Shown in pieces: positions 32,664 through 39,931 of a stretch of DNA of 40,714 nucleotides. Positions within the stretch are counted from its first letter, which is position 1. Every line of letters begins with the position of its first letter. The notes under the pieces were generated by a model. It did not search any database, was not told where the DNA came from, and saw nothing but the letters and a program-made list of their open reading frames with translations. Source of the DNA: an uncultured Ruminococcus sp. (GTDB lineage: Bacteria; Bacillota; Clostridia; Oscillospirales; Acutalibacteraceae); assembly GCA_902790475.1 (NCBI GenBank), contig CADASG010000014.1:1-40714 (forward strand). The letters are read 5' to 3'. The position numbers were made by a program, and so were the translations under genes.

Positions 32664-33157
32664 AATATCATTTACCTGTTTATCTGCACTCTGCTAATTA
32701 TGCCGAGGAGTTTCAGGAAACAAATGATTACCGCGCTTCCTTTCGGTTAAATATGCAATGTCGTGACGCAATCTGCGAAGCGATTGACGCTCACTATAAA
32801 AACAACCGTCTTAACGAAGCGGCAGCACACGAGGTAATCGAGCAGTTTGGATATGAGCGGACGATGGTTATTCTTGCGAATACGGTACATAAAAAGGATT
32901 GGGACGGTAGATTTTCTCCCGATAACCGAAAGTGGGCTGATACTATTCCTTGTCCGTGTGATATGCTCGGCGAAAGAGGAAAGCGTTTTATGGTCGATAA
33001 GGTTCACCCCGGTCTTGTCGATTTGTTTATCACGCAGGTGCGCCGTGAATACAACCGGACCGTCGGACGTCAGTCCGTTAAAGCCGCTTTGAAAGATAAT
33101 TGTGCTCAAACAGCGTCAAAACCAAAGTCACACAAAAAGAAAGAGCAATCTTTATAA
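32660..33157 (+). CDS. DUF3849 domain-containing protein with shared tail
   Basis: This 165-residue protein matches DUF3849: LPVYLHSANYAEEFQETNDYRASFRLN, then CRDAICEAID, FGYERTMVILANTV and DWDGRFSPDNRKWA. DUF3849 occurs alone or within large polyvalent proteins of ICEs and has no assigned reaction. GGAGGTG precedes the ATG. The end (GRQSVKAALKDN ... HKKKEQSL) is the element-wide tail, with the last seven residues identical to those of the 30735 gene. It is directly upstream of the relaxase. Confidence 0.85.
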   Translation: MKYHLPVYLHSANYAEEFQETNDYRASFRLNMQCRDAICEAIDAHYKNNRLNEAAAHEVIEQFGYERTMVILANTVHKKDWDGRFSPDNRKWADTIPCPCDMLGERGKRFMVDKVHPGLVDLFITQVRREYNRTVGRQSVKAALKDNCAQTASKPKSHKKKEQSL

Positions 33158-33175
33158 AGCAAAGGAGATGATAGC

Positions 33176-34579
33176 ATAGCAACCACACGACTTATGCCGC
33201 TGCATACAGGCAAAGGGAGATCAGTTTCAACGGCAATCGCTGATATTATCGACTATGTAGAACATCCTCAAAAAACGGATAACGGCAAATTGATAACCGG
33301 TTATGCGTGCGACACCCGAACTGCCGACGCGGAGTTTTTGCTTTCTAAGCAAAAATATTTTCAGCAAACGGGACGGCAGCGCGGTAAGGATGACGTGATT
33401 GCCTATCATCTCCGGCAAGCCTTTAAGCCCGGCGAAATCATACCGGAGCTTGCTAATCAAATTGGGCGCGAGCTTGCTATGAAACTGACGAAGGGCAATA
33501 ACGCCTTTGTGGTCTGTACCCACATAGACAAGCACCACGTCCACAATCATATTATAATCAATTCCATCAATCTTGATTGCACGCGGAAGTTTCGCAATTT
33601 CTGGAACTCGACCTGGGCAATTCGCAGAATGAATGACAAGCTGTGTATGGAACACGGCTTGTCAATCGTAGAAAACCCAAAGCCCAGCCGCGGCAGCTAT
33701 GGAACATGGCTCGGTGACGAAAAGCCGCTGTCTTTTCAAGAGCAACTGCGCCAAGCGATTGACGCTGTTCTGAATGAAAGCCCAACGGATTTCTCTGATT
33801 TCTTGAAAAAGCTCGAAACTATGGGTGTGACGGTCAACACGAAACGGAAATATATCCGGCTTAAAGCACCGGGGCAAATAAAGTTTACCCGCTGCAATTC
33901 ACTCAAAGGCGATTACACCGAGCAGGCAATCCGTGGACGGATAGAAGGAAAACGCACCGTTACGCCTAAGCGCGGCGAACGCAAACCGCAACCCAAAGTC
34001 GGCCTGCTGATTGATATTGACGCGGCAATTCGCTCCGGTAAAGGTGCCGGCTATGAACGCTGGGCAAAGGTGTTTAATCTCAAACAGCTTTCGCAAGCCG
34101 TTCTCTATCTTAAAGAGCACGGCGATATGAGCTATGAGGAATTGCAGGAGCGCACGACAGCGGCGGTAACAAAATTCAATGAGTTGTCCGCTGAAATTAA
34201 AGATTTGGAATCGCAGATGTCCGACAACGGCGAGCTGCAAAAGCAAATCGTCAACTACGCCAAAACGCGGACGGTCTATGCGGAATACCGCAAAGCCGGT
34301 TACAGCAAAAAATTCAGAGAGGCGCACGAAGCAGAGATTTTGATACATCAAGCAGCGAAAAAATATTTTGACAGTCTCGGCACTGAAAAGCTGCCCTCCG
34401 TCAAAGTCTTGCGTGAGGAATATTCAAAGCTGCTTGCACGAAAGCGGAAAGCCTACGCTGAGTATAAAGCGGCTCGTGAGGAAATGAAAGAGCTCTACAA
34501 TGTGAAATCTAATGTAGAGCACCTATTAAATATTTCCGAACCCGAACCCGAGCGTGAGCGAGAAAAAACAAGACGGTAG
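33176..34579 (+). CDS. Relaxase/mobilisation nuclease, apparently started at ATA
   Basis: This relaxase of about 467 residues would cut oriT and lead the strand into the recipient. The N-terminus is the typical MATTRLMPLHTGKGRSVSTA, in which the initiator is ATA at 33176, eight bases after AAAGGAG (33161-33167). Using ATG 33194 instead would remove the conserved first six residues and leave no ribosome binding site. Tyr27 in DIIDYVEHPQKT is a plausible nucleophile. The three-histidine motif is HIDKHHVHNHIIIN, beginning at residue 116. The C-terminal third is coiled coil and charged, ending in EREREKTRR. It belongs to the VirD2/MobA-like group. Confidence 0.92.
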   Translation: MATTRLMPLHTGKGRSVSTAIADIIDYVEHPQKTDNGKLITGYACDTRTADAEFLLSKQKYFQQTGRQRGKDDVIAYHLRQAFKPGEIIPELANQIGRELAMKLTKGNNAFVVCTHIDKHHVHNHIIINSINLDCTRKFRNFWNSTWAIRRMNDKLCMEHGLSIVENPKPSRGSYGTWLGDEKPLSFQEQLRQAIDAVLNESPTDFSDFLKKLETMGVTVNTKRKYIRLKAPGQIKFTRCNSLKGDYTEQAIRGRIEGKRTVTPKRGERKPQPKVGLLIDIDAAIRSGKGAGYERWAKVFNLKQLSQAVLYLKEHGDMSYEELQERTTAAVTKFNELSAEIKDLESQMSDNGELQKQIVNYAKTRTVYAEYRKAGYSKKFREAHEAEILIHQAAKKYFDSLGTEKLPSVKVLREEYSKLLARKRKAYAEYKAAREEMKELYNVKSNVEHLLNISEPEPEREREKTRR

Positions 34580-34882
34580 AATTCCTACCGCCTTGTAAAT
34601 CAGCGTTCTTTGAACGCGCAGCCGTCAACCGTGTTGACGATCTTATGGGGGTTGGGGAAACTCACCAACAAGCGTTTTGAGCAAGTATGCGCATACTTGC
34701 ATTGCTTGCAAGTATATTAGTTTAAGATTAGTGCTATTATGATAAAATAAAGAAATATATACAAAAATTTATACAAGGGGAACGCAAATAGGATTATAGT
34801 GTAACATTTTCGGAACGCTTCATAGTTTATAATATATTCTTATTAATAGTTAAAGTAAAGTATCATATATTTTTTTAGAGTT
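34573..34882 (+). other. Structured intergenic region after the relaxase; oriT candidate
   Basis: No gene was seen between the relaxase and the TraX remnant. Within 34573-34715 there are consecutive inverted repeats. They are CGGTAG/CTACCG around the relaxase stop, GCGTTC-TTT-GAACGC (34603-34617), CGTCAAC-CGT-GTTGACG (34623-34639) and GTTGG/CCAAC (34651-34669). A perfect 20-base palindrome, GCAAGTATGCGCATACTTGC, lies at 34681-34700. A further half-copy, GCAAGTAT, starts at 34708. Such clusters beside a relaxase gene are typical of transfer origins or operator regions. The remaining 34716-34882 is AT-rich with no clear signal. Confidence 0.45.
34681..34715 (+). repeat. Perfect 20-bp palindrome plus third half-site
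   Basis: GCAAGTATGC is followed immediately by its exact reverse complement. Seven bases later the motif GCAAGTAT occurs again in the first orientation. Two-fold symmetric half-sites with an extra direct copy fit a protein-binding site better than a transcription terminator, as no T run follows. Confidence 0.8.
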
Positions 34883-35318
34883 TTGGTATTGGCAATCGTT
34901 TCGCAATGGTTCTTCAACTATCTAATTAGCCCTATTAAGTTGAATGTTTGTTTTACTTTATCTTTTTCTATAATATCCTTAATTGTATTTGAATCGAATA
35001 GAATCAACAAAGTTCTTAAATTGTTTCTTTATATGGATTCTTCTCGTGTTGCTCTTTCATTTGTACATTAGAAACCAACACGATAAGACTTATAAAATCT
35101 ATGCAATTACGTCAATTATTCTTTTAATAATCGTAAGCATGTTTGTGTTTAGTTTTTCTATTATACACTTATATTCGATTCTCTCGCTTCCAATTATTTT
35201 ATTAACGCCAAAGAACATACAAAAAATAAAAGTAAATAGTATAAAACATATTAATTACCTTGTTTACCCCCTACACTTATTGATCATGTTTTTAATTCGT
35301 TTTGCAATAGTGAACTGA
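34883..35318 (+). pseudogene. TraX-like membrane protein remnant
   Basis: Two overlapping frames encode hydrophobic protein: 34883-35071, with FNYLISPIKLNVCFTLSFSI, and 34983-35318, with FFIWILLVLLFHLYIRN. The second ends NYLVYPLHLLIMFLIRFAIVN. The YPLHLL block is typical of the C-terminus of TraX-type acyltransferases (about 230 residues when complete). Only about 140 residues remain, split by a frameshift near 35010-35040, and the N-terminal half is missing. It is therefore most likely a decayed gene at the left edge of the cargo. The assignment to TraX rests on a short motif. Confidence 0.45.
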
Positions 35319-35369
35319 GGATTTTACAAATCAGGGACGACTTAACAATAAAAAAATACTAATTTAAAA

Positions 35370-35404
35370 CAAAAACTGTTGCAACGATGATGCAACAGTT
35401 TTTG
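35370..35404. terminator. Bidirectional intrinsic terminator
   Basis: CAAAAACTGTTGCA (35370-35383) and TGCAACAGTTTTTG (35391-35404) form a perfect 14-base-pair stem around a seven-base loop. A and T runs at both ends let it work on either strand. It lies between the TraX remnant and the minus-strand operon. Confidence 0.88.
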
Positions 35405-35461
35405 TGATTGTTAAAAAACAAATTATTTAATACATTTCACTCAAACATAATATAAAAGGAA

Positions 35462-35947
35462 CTAATATAAACTGCCATTAGCACTGCAGGATAATGATAC
35501 AGACATAGAGTAATCTTTTGATGTATAACGCGCAACCGCCCTTGCCGTAGCAGTATTTCCGCTTTTACTCACACTTGAGTTAATTATTGACCACAGGGAC
35601 CCAGGAGCAGTAGTGCTTTTTGATGCGCTGGTACATGTGGATGTCCTGCCATTATAAGAAAATGTACCATATACTGTGACAGACCACATTATCTCGCCAT
35701 TTCTATTTTTGTAATTTTTAGTTTTAGAACCAGATTTGTATGTTGATGAAGCCCTATTAAATTTATATTTAATTACAGGCGAGGATATAATTGTCTCTAT
35801 ATGATCGCCATTGTCCAAATACTCAATAACACTTGTCTGCACAACATCATTACTCGTATCCGAATAAGCATAAGCCGTTGGATTTAAAACAAATAATGTA
35901 CAAAAAACAAAAACAAACGATACTATTACACTAATTAACTTCTTCAT
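35462..35947 (-). CDS. Small secreted protein of unknown function
   Basis: This 161-residue protein has a clear signal peptide (KKLISVIVSFVFVFCTLFVLNPTAYAYS). The mature part is rich in Ser, Thr, Lys and Tyr, with short beta-prone stretches (EIMWSVTVYGTFSYNGRTSTCTS, then SVSKSGNTATARAVARYTS) and two cysteines (in TSTCTS and LSCSANG) that could form a disulphide. The protein ends at LY. AAAGGAG precedes the ATG. It is the last gene of the PadR-DUF6120 operon and is followed by the bidirectional terminator. I know similar secreted proteins from Firmicutes, but no name or activity. Confidence 0.7.
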   Translation of the reverse strand: MKKLISVIVSFVFVFCTLFVLNPTAYAYSDTSNDVVQTSVIEYLDNGDHIETIISSPVIKYKFNRASSTYKSGSKTKNYKNRNGEIMWSVTVYGTFSYNGRTSTCTSASKSTTAPGSLWSIINSSVSKSGNTATARAVARYTSKDYSMSVSLSCSANGSLY

Positions 35948-35957
35948 TTTTTCTCCT

Positions 35958-36338
35958 TTAATCTTCTTGTATTATTTCTTCTGAAATTACAACTTCTTGA
36001 TTTTGCATAATTCGGTATACATTGTGCTGATATATGCAATACGTGATAGTTGCAATAAAGGCTAAAATTATTGTGATAGAAATTGCAAGTTTGATATGAG
36101 AAGATACCTTTATCTTCTTTACTATGTATTCAATACCTAATGAAGAAAGATAGTTGTGAACCACTTCGCTTGGAATTCCGTAAATGTCGTATAACATTTT
36201 CTTGGAAGAAATGTGTTCTTCTTGAATCAAAGCTTCTATATCTGATGATAACTTTTTTAAATAAATTCTCTCACGCTTGCTTTTTATAGGTAGAATAGCT
36301 TTAATTTCTGATAAGTACTCTTTTTTGAAATTATTCAT
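35958..36338 (-). CDS. DUF6120-like membrane protein (PadR partner)
   Basis: This protein of about 126 residues has a helical N-terminus (NNFKKEYLSEIKAILPIKSKRERIYLKKL, then GIPSEVVHNYLSSLG) and one membrane segment (LAISITIILAFIATITYCIY). The tail is short and acidic. It resembles DUF6120/DUF1700-type proteins, which are often encoded just after PadR regulators. ATG 36338 is inside the PadR stop region (8-base overlap); GTG 36344 is an alternative. The role is probably membrane signalling or modulation of the PadR circuit (inference). Confidence 0.6.
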   Translation of the reverse strand: MNNFKKEYLSEIKAILPIKSKRERIYLKKLSSDIEALIQEEHISSKKMLYDIYGIPSEVVHNYLSSLGIEYIVKKIKVSSHIKLAISITIILAFIATITYCIYQHNVYRIMQNQEVVISEEIIQED

Positions 36339-36693
36339 TATCACATATATCCTTTGTTATATTAAATGACTTGAAAATGTTTTGAACTCCATTGGTGGTA
36401 TCAAAATAATTCTTCTTAATAGAATTCAAATAATCTTGTCCGCTTTTTTCAATATGATAATATACACGCATTCTTTTTTTTCCAACTAATTTAGAATATT
36501 CGCTTATTTTTCCGTCACCCTCTAATTTATAGGTTGCTGTATATATTGTGTTTTGAGAAATTGAAAGCAATCCATTAGATAGGTCATTAATTTGTTTTAC
36601 AATCTCATAAACGTAACAATCTTTTTGTTCTAATAATGTCAAAACTAGCAATTCAGCTATTCCGTTAATAAAAATGTTCTTTGATACATTCAT
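36331..36693 (-). CDS. PadR family transcriptional regulator
   Basis: This protein of about 120 residues has a PadR winged helix: NGIAELLVLTLLEQKDCYVYEIVKQI, then LLSISQNTIYTATYKLEGDGKIS and the wing KRMRVYYHIEKSG. ATG 36693 has GAGG upstream on the minus strand; the GTG two codons earlier is less likely. PadR repressors usually control their own operon and nearby transport or envelope genes. The divergent promoters between this gene and the amidase operon are the natural targets. Confidence 0.85.
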   Translation of the reverse strand: MNVSKNIFINGIAELLVLTLLEQKDCYVYEIVKQINDLSNGLLSISQNTIYTATYKLEGDGKISEYSKLVGKKRMRVYYHIEKSGQDYLNSIKKNYFDTTNGVQNIFKSFNITKDICDNE

Positions 36694-36723
36694 AAACACG
36701 CCTCTATTATAATAAACAATTAA

Positions 36724-36752
36724 ATTATAGCATAGTTATTTTGAAAAATCAA
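36724..36752 (-). promoter_or_regulatory. Promoter of the PadR operon
   Basis: On the minus strand TTGATT (36752-36747) is followed after 17 bases by TATAAT (36729-36724), a near-consensus sigma-A promoter. It lies about 30 bases upstream of the PadR start codon. Confidence 0.7.
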
Positions 36753-36775
36753 TATTACGATTTACAAAATATTTA

Positions 36776-36805
36776 TTGACAAAAGTATCTGGCTAATGTT
36801 ATACT
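36776..36805 (+). promoter_or_regulatory. Promoter of the secreted-amidase operon
   Basis: TTGACA (36776-36781) and TATACT (36800-36805) are separated by 18 bases, and TTATAC would give 17. It is divergent from the PadR promoter, with only about 23 bases between the two -35 boxes. One bound regulator could therefore control both. Confidence 0.75.
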
Positions 36806-36815
36806 TAATTTGTAA

Positions 36816-36830
36816 TATAATCCCATTATA
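36816..36830 (+). promoter_or_regulatory. Inverted repeat downstream of promoter, possible operator
   Basis: TATAAT-CCC-ATTATA is a perfect inverted repeat between the -10 box and the AGGAGG of the leader ORF, directly at or after the expected transcription start. A repressor bound here would block the operon; PadR is the candidate (inference). The sequence is AT-rich, so chance is possible. Confidence 0.4.
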
Positions 36831-36844
36831 AGGAGGTTGAAGAA

Positions 36845-36943
36845 ATGCATATAAATCCTCAACGGTATAAGAACGGTGATACTTCACTTTGTATTAAAAA
36901 ATACTTGATATATCGAATTACAACAAAAGGAGTAAAAATATGA
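36845..36943 (+). CDS. 32-codon leader ORF overlapping the amidase gene start
   Basis: ATG 36845 stands eight bases after a perfect AGGAGG (36831-36836) and close to a strong promoter. The 32-residue product begins MHINPQRYKNGDTSLCIKKY and ends TTKGVKI. Its TGA overlaps the ATG of the amidase gene (ATATGA), a classic coupling arrangement. The peptide is basic with one cysteine and has no signal sequence or known motif. It could be a leader controlling translation of the operon or a small functional peptide. Confidence 0.5.
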   Translation: MHINPQRYKNGDTSLCIKKYLIYRITTKGVKI

Positions 36944-38139
36944 AAACCAACCCCAAAATCAACATTTCTAAATTAATAAGTGTTTTAATTATATCTGTTT
37001 TCTTGTGCTCTATGTTGAGCATAAGCGTTTCTGCAAATACGAATGGCCCCACTCTATTAAGGCAAGATCAGCTTGACAATACTGCAGGCACTTTTCTTGA
37101 TAAAAAAGTACGTCTCATGGTGGATTCCAATGTATTAGATGTACAAAAATCAAATGCCCGCAAGCTTAAGTCTGCATCGCTAGATAAAGAGGCGTCCCTA
37201 ATAGTTGATTTTCGTCGAGAAATGTCATCATTAGGCGAAACATACATTAATCCTAAATCTGAGCTTGAAGTAATATCGCAAAGGGTAGGTGAAGATGGGA
37301 ATCTATATGTAGTTGCCAACGAAACCACAACGCTTACCATAGCTGAAAATGGTGTAGAAACTGGCTATTCGGCAAATCATGAATTTGTGTACTCAAAAGA
37401 TGATAATCAATGGGTATTGATAGAAGATAGACAGTTAGAACCGACTGGCTTGCTTCCCTTATATCAAGCGGAAGAATTCGTATATCACGGACAGGGTGAC
37501 ATCAAGTCCAATAAAGAACTCGAAACCAATCCTAGTTCTGAATCAAGCGAAAACTTAACAGAAAAAATCAATTTGATTCCTGAAATCGAAGCATCCATAG
37601 ATAGAAAAAACAATATTAACAAAGACACAAAAAGCGATAATGCAAAAAGCACTAGTTTAAGAGCACCCGGAGGTTACAACTACTCTGCCATGGCAGCTTA
37701 CTTGGAAAAATACTGGAATAATTATAATAAATCGTACAGAGATTTTTCTAAGAATGGTGGTGACTGTACTAATTTTGTTAGTCAGGCTCTTAAGGCTGGC
37801 GGATGGCAACACAAATCTGGCTACTATAAAAACTCAAACTATTGGTGGTATAACAGTACAAATCAGTCCTATAGTTGGATTAACGTAGATTATCTTGGAA
37901 GTTTTGCGCGTTCAAGCGGAAGATGCAAAATGTTAGATAACGTTTGGAAACTAAGAGTAGGAGATTTTCTACAGGTTAAAGGAAAAAACTCATCATCTAA
38001 AGATCATTCTATGATGGTATCTTATTTTAAGAACGGAACCCCATACTTCACTTATCATTCAAACAATCGGTATAGAAGGAGTATGAATCAAGTTTTATCA
38101 GATTGGCCCGGTGGTACATTCTATGCATACAGAACGTAA
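36940..38139 (+). CDS. Secreted amidase_6 domain protein
   Basis: This 399-residue protein has a signal peptide (ISVLIISVFLCSMLSISVSANT). An N-terminal region of about 150 residues carries a nuclear-transport-factor-like or other alpha/beta fold (FRREMSSLGETYINPKSELEV, then LTIAENGVETGYSANHEFVYS). A polar linker follows. The C-terminal amidase_6 domain has Cys276 in GGDCTNFVSQALKAGGW and His356 in DHSMMVSYF; YHSNNR near the end is also typical. The family is papain-like and probably cuts amide bonds in cell wall or peptides. AAAGGAG precedes the ATG. Base composition is far more AT-rich than the ICE backbone. Confidence 0.8.
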   Translation: MKTNPKINISKLISVLIISVFLCSMLSISVSANTNGPTLLRQDQLDNTAGTFLDKKVRLMVDSNVLDVQKSNARKLKSASLDKEASLIVDFRREMSSLGETYINPKSELEVISQRVGEDGNLYVVANETTTLTIAENGVETGYSANHEFVYSKDDNQWVLIEDRQLEPTGLLPLYQAEEFVYHGQGDIKSNKELETNPSSESSENLTEKINLIPEIEASIDRKNNINKDTKSDNAKSTSLRAPGGYNYSAMAAYLEKYWNNYNKSYRDFSKNGGDCTNFVSQALKAGGWQHKSGYYKNSNYWWYNSTNQSYSWINVDYLGSFARSSGRCKMLDNVWKLRVGDFLQVKGKNSSSKDHSMMVSYFKNGTPYFTYHSNNRYRRSMNQVLSDWPGGTFYAYRT

Positions 38140-38611
38140 ATTACCAGTTGCTTTTTTGAGTATAAGCCTCTGTATATTGATAATGTTGCTGACAAGCTGC
38201 ACGTCTAATACAAACGATAAATCCTACGCAACTCCCAAAGTCGTTAATCATTTCGGAGAAAAAGCTAAAGAGTTAGACCGCAAATGTGAGGATATCAATC
38301 AATTAAATATAGCTAATCAATTAATTTCAGCAGCTAAGATGATTTTTGAACTCCGCACAAAAGGAGATAATTACGGAGAATTATCACAATACTATTATGA
38401 TAATCCAGATATTGTTAAAACTGAAATTGACATACAGCTAATAACAACATCTCAAAAGGATAACACCGGGGTTGTTTGGGTGCAGTATAGCGCGCTTTAT
38501 TACAACCAACAGAATAATTTAATACAGGGATCTAGTGAAGTTATATCGCGATGGGAAATAGAAAAAGTCAATCAAAAATGGATAGTTACAGATATTGATG
38601 ACTTGCCCTAA
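38123..38611 (+). CDS. Predicted lipoprotein in the cargo operon
   Basis: This protein of about 162 residues has a lipoprotein signal (FLSISLCILIMLLTSC) with a lipobox LTSC, so the cysteine near residue 27 would be lipid-modified. The mature part has NTNDKSYATPKVV, a helical stretch and a beta-rich end (GVVWVQYSALYYNQQNNLIQG, WEIEKVNQKWIVTDIDD) that looks like an NTF2/SnoaL-type fold. That fold is a guess. The start ATG 38123 lies within the amidase gene (17-base overlap) behind GGTGG. The function is unknown. Confidence 0.65.
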   Translation: MHTERKLPVAFLSISLCILIMLLTSCTSNTNDKSYATPKVVNHFGEKAKELDRKCEDINQLNIANQLISAAKMIFELRTKGDNYGELSQYYYDNPDIVKTEIDIQLITTSQKDNTGVVWVQYSALYYNQQNNLIQGSSEVISRWEIEKVNQKWIVTDIDDLP

Positions 38612-38662
38612 TTAAGCATTTATAAAACTTATTTCTATACGCAAACATGAAAGGAGTAATTA

Positions 38663-39409
38663 ATGAAAAGAATCGTGAATTTAAGTGCATTTGCGCTTAT
38701 TATTTCAATAATCACAGTAATACTGAGTTCAACTGCTGTTTCTGCAGAATCAATCATTCAAACTTCTGATTTAACATTGCCTTATAATGACGAAGTCTTA
38801 TCCAATCCTACAAAAACGATTAGTAAAGATATTTTGACGGACAGTTTCGAAATCAATGTGAAAGATAAGTTCATAAAGAGGGATGGTGATGAATATTTCA
38901 GACAGTCTAATCAAGAATATGATATTGACTTAATTGACAATAAATCGGTAGAGGATTATGTGTCGCCAAATAATCTGATTGATATTAAATACACAACCTC
39001 AAACGAAAGTGGATCAAGTCAAAAGAGTAAAACAGATGATAGTATTTCAGTAAAAATTACTCTAACAGTGGATTACAGTATAACAAACGATAAAATCAAA
39101 ATGTCAAAGGTAACCAGCAAACTCATAGCATGCAACGGAAGCACATCGTCAAATGTTGGCTCAGGCGTGTTTATTGTTTCAAACTCTATTACCTATGGAC
39201 AAGTTGATTATGGGCATACTGGACAAAAGAAAACTGTGACTCTTCCGAATAAGGCATGTACCAAAACTTTCAACACGACTTCATGGAGTGCAGTTGCTGT
39301 TTCCGCAAGCATCGTTGGAGCTACTCAGGATGTTACGCTTCGTAGAGGGAATAGCAAATGGTATTTAGGGTTAACCAATAACATTATTGATACAATGCCA
39401 ATGTATTAG
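38663..39409 (+). CDS. Secreted protein of unknown function in cargo operon
   Basis: This 248-residue protein has a signal peptide (NLSAFALIISIITVILSSTAVSAES). A polar middle is followed by a Ser/Thr-rich C-terminal half with alternating hydrophobic residues (ISVKITLTVDYSITNDKIKMS, FIVSNSITYGQVDYGHTG, WSAVAVSASIVGATQDVTL). This suggests a beta-sandwich. Two cysteines (in IACNGS and NKACTKTF) could pair. AAAGGAG precedes the ATG. I do not recognise the family; general composition resembles the minus-strand secreted protein at 35462. Confidence 0.65.
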   Translation: MKRIVNLSAFALIISIITVILSSTAVSAESIIQTSDLTLPYNDEVLSNPTKTISKDILTDSFEINVKDKFIKRDGDEYFRQSNQEYDIDLIDNKSVEDYVSPNNLIDIKYTTSNESGSSQKSKTDDSISVKITLTVDYSITNDKIKMSKVTSKLIACNGSTSSNVGSGVFIVSNSITYGQVDYGHTGQKKTVTLPNKACTKTFNTTSWSAVAVSASIVGATQDVTLRRGNSKWYLGLTNNIIDTMPMY

Positions 39410-39424
39410 CAAAGGATTAATAAC

Positions 39425-39766
39425 ATGAAGAAAATATTTCCAACTATCCTACGTCTTTGTGTAATTACACTGTCTGTGTTGTTTAGTTTTGTTTCATTCC
39501 AGATACATCAACGGTCAATTACTACTTATGATATTACAACAGAACTGTGGGTAAAAATAGCTTTTATAATTATAATTGCATTTTTGCTTGGTATATCAAT
39601 CAAAAAGTTTTCACTAAATTATAAAATAGAGAAAGTAAGTACAGCGATTATAATTATGATAGCACTATTTACAGTGTTTTTTTTACAAAACAACTCCATA
39701 GAATTCTCATATATGACTATTTTGATTTGCACGGTTTATGTCACCGATTTACTTATAAAACGTTAG
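39425..39766 (+). CDS. Small polytopic membrane protein, cargo operon
   Basis: This 113-residue hydrophobic protein has about four membrane segments (LRLCVITLSVLFSFVSFQ, LWVKIAFIIIIAFLLGISI, AIIIMIALFTVFFL and SYMTILICTVYVTDLLI). It ends in the basic LIKR. It starts 16 bases after the preceding secreted protein, with only a weak AAAGGA site. Possible roles are immunity or export for the secreted partners, but nothing in the sequence decides this. Confidence 0.6.
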   Translation: MKKIFPTILRLCVITLSVLFSFVSFQIHQRSITTYDITTELWVKIAFIIIIAFLLGISIKKFSLNYKIEKVSTAIIIMIALFTVFFLQNNSIEFSYMTILICTVYVTDLLIKR

Positions 39767-39836
39767 TTAGATTGTTTACGAACAACAAGTATTATTTGAT
39801 TTTTTTGGCTTAACCACAATATAATATTATATTATT

Positions 39837-39879
39837 TAGCGAATTGTAATTTGAAATATAATTACAATTCGCTATTTTT
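39837..39879 (+). terminator. Intrinsic terminator at the end of the cargo
   Basis: AGCGAATTGTAATT (39838-39851) and AATTACAATTCGCT (39860-39873) form a perfect 14-base-pair stem with an eight-base loop, followed by ATTTTT. It closes the secreted-amidase operon and marks the right edge of the AT-rich cargo. Confidence 0.85.
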
Positions 39880-39931
39880 GCATGTAATACTTTTATATCA
39901 AATTATATTACACTGCAGATCTCCCACTCTG

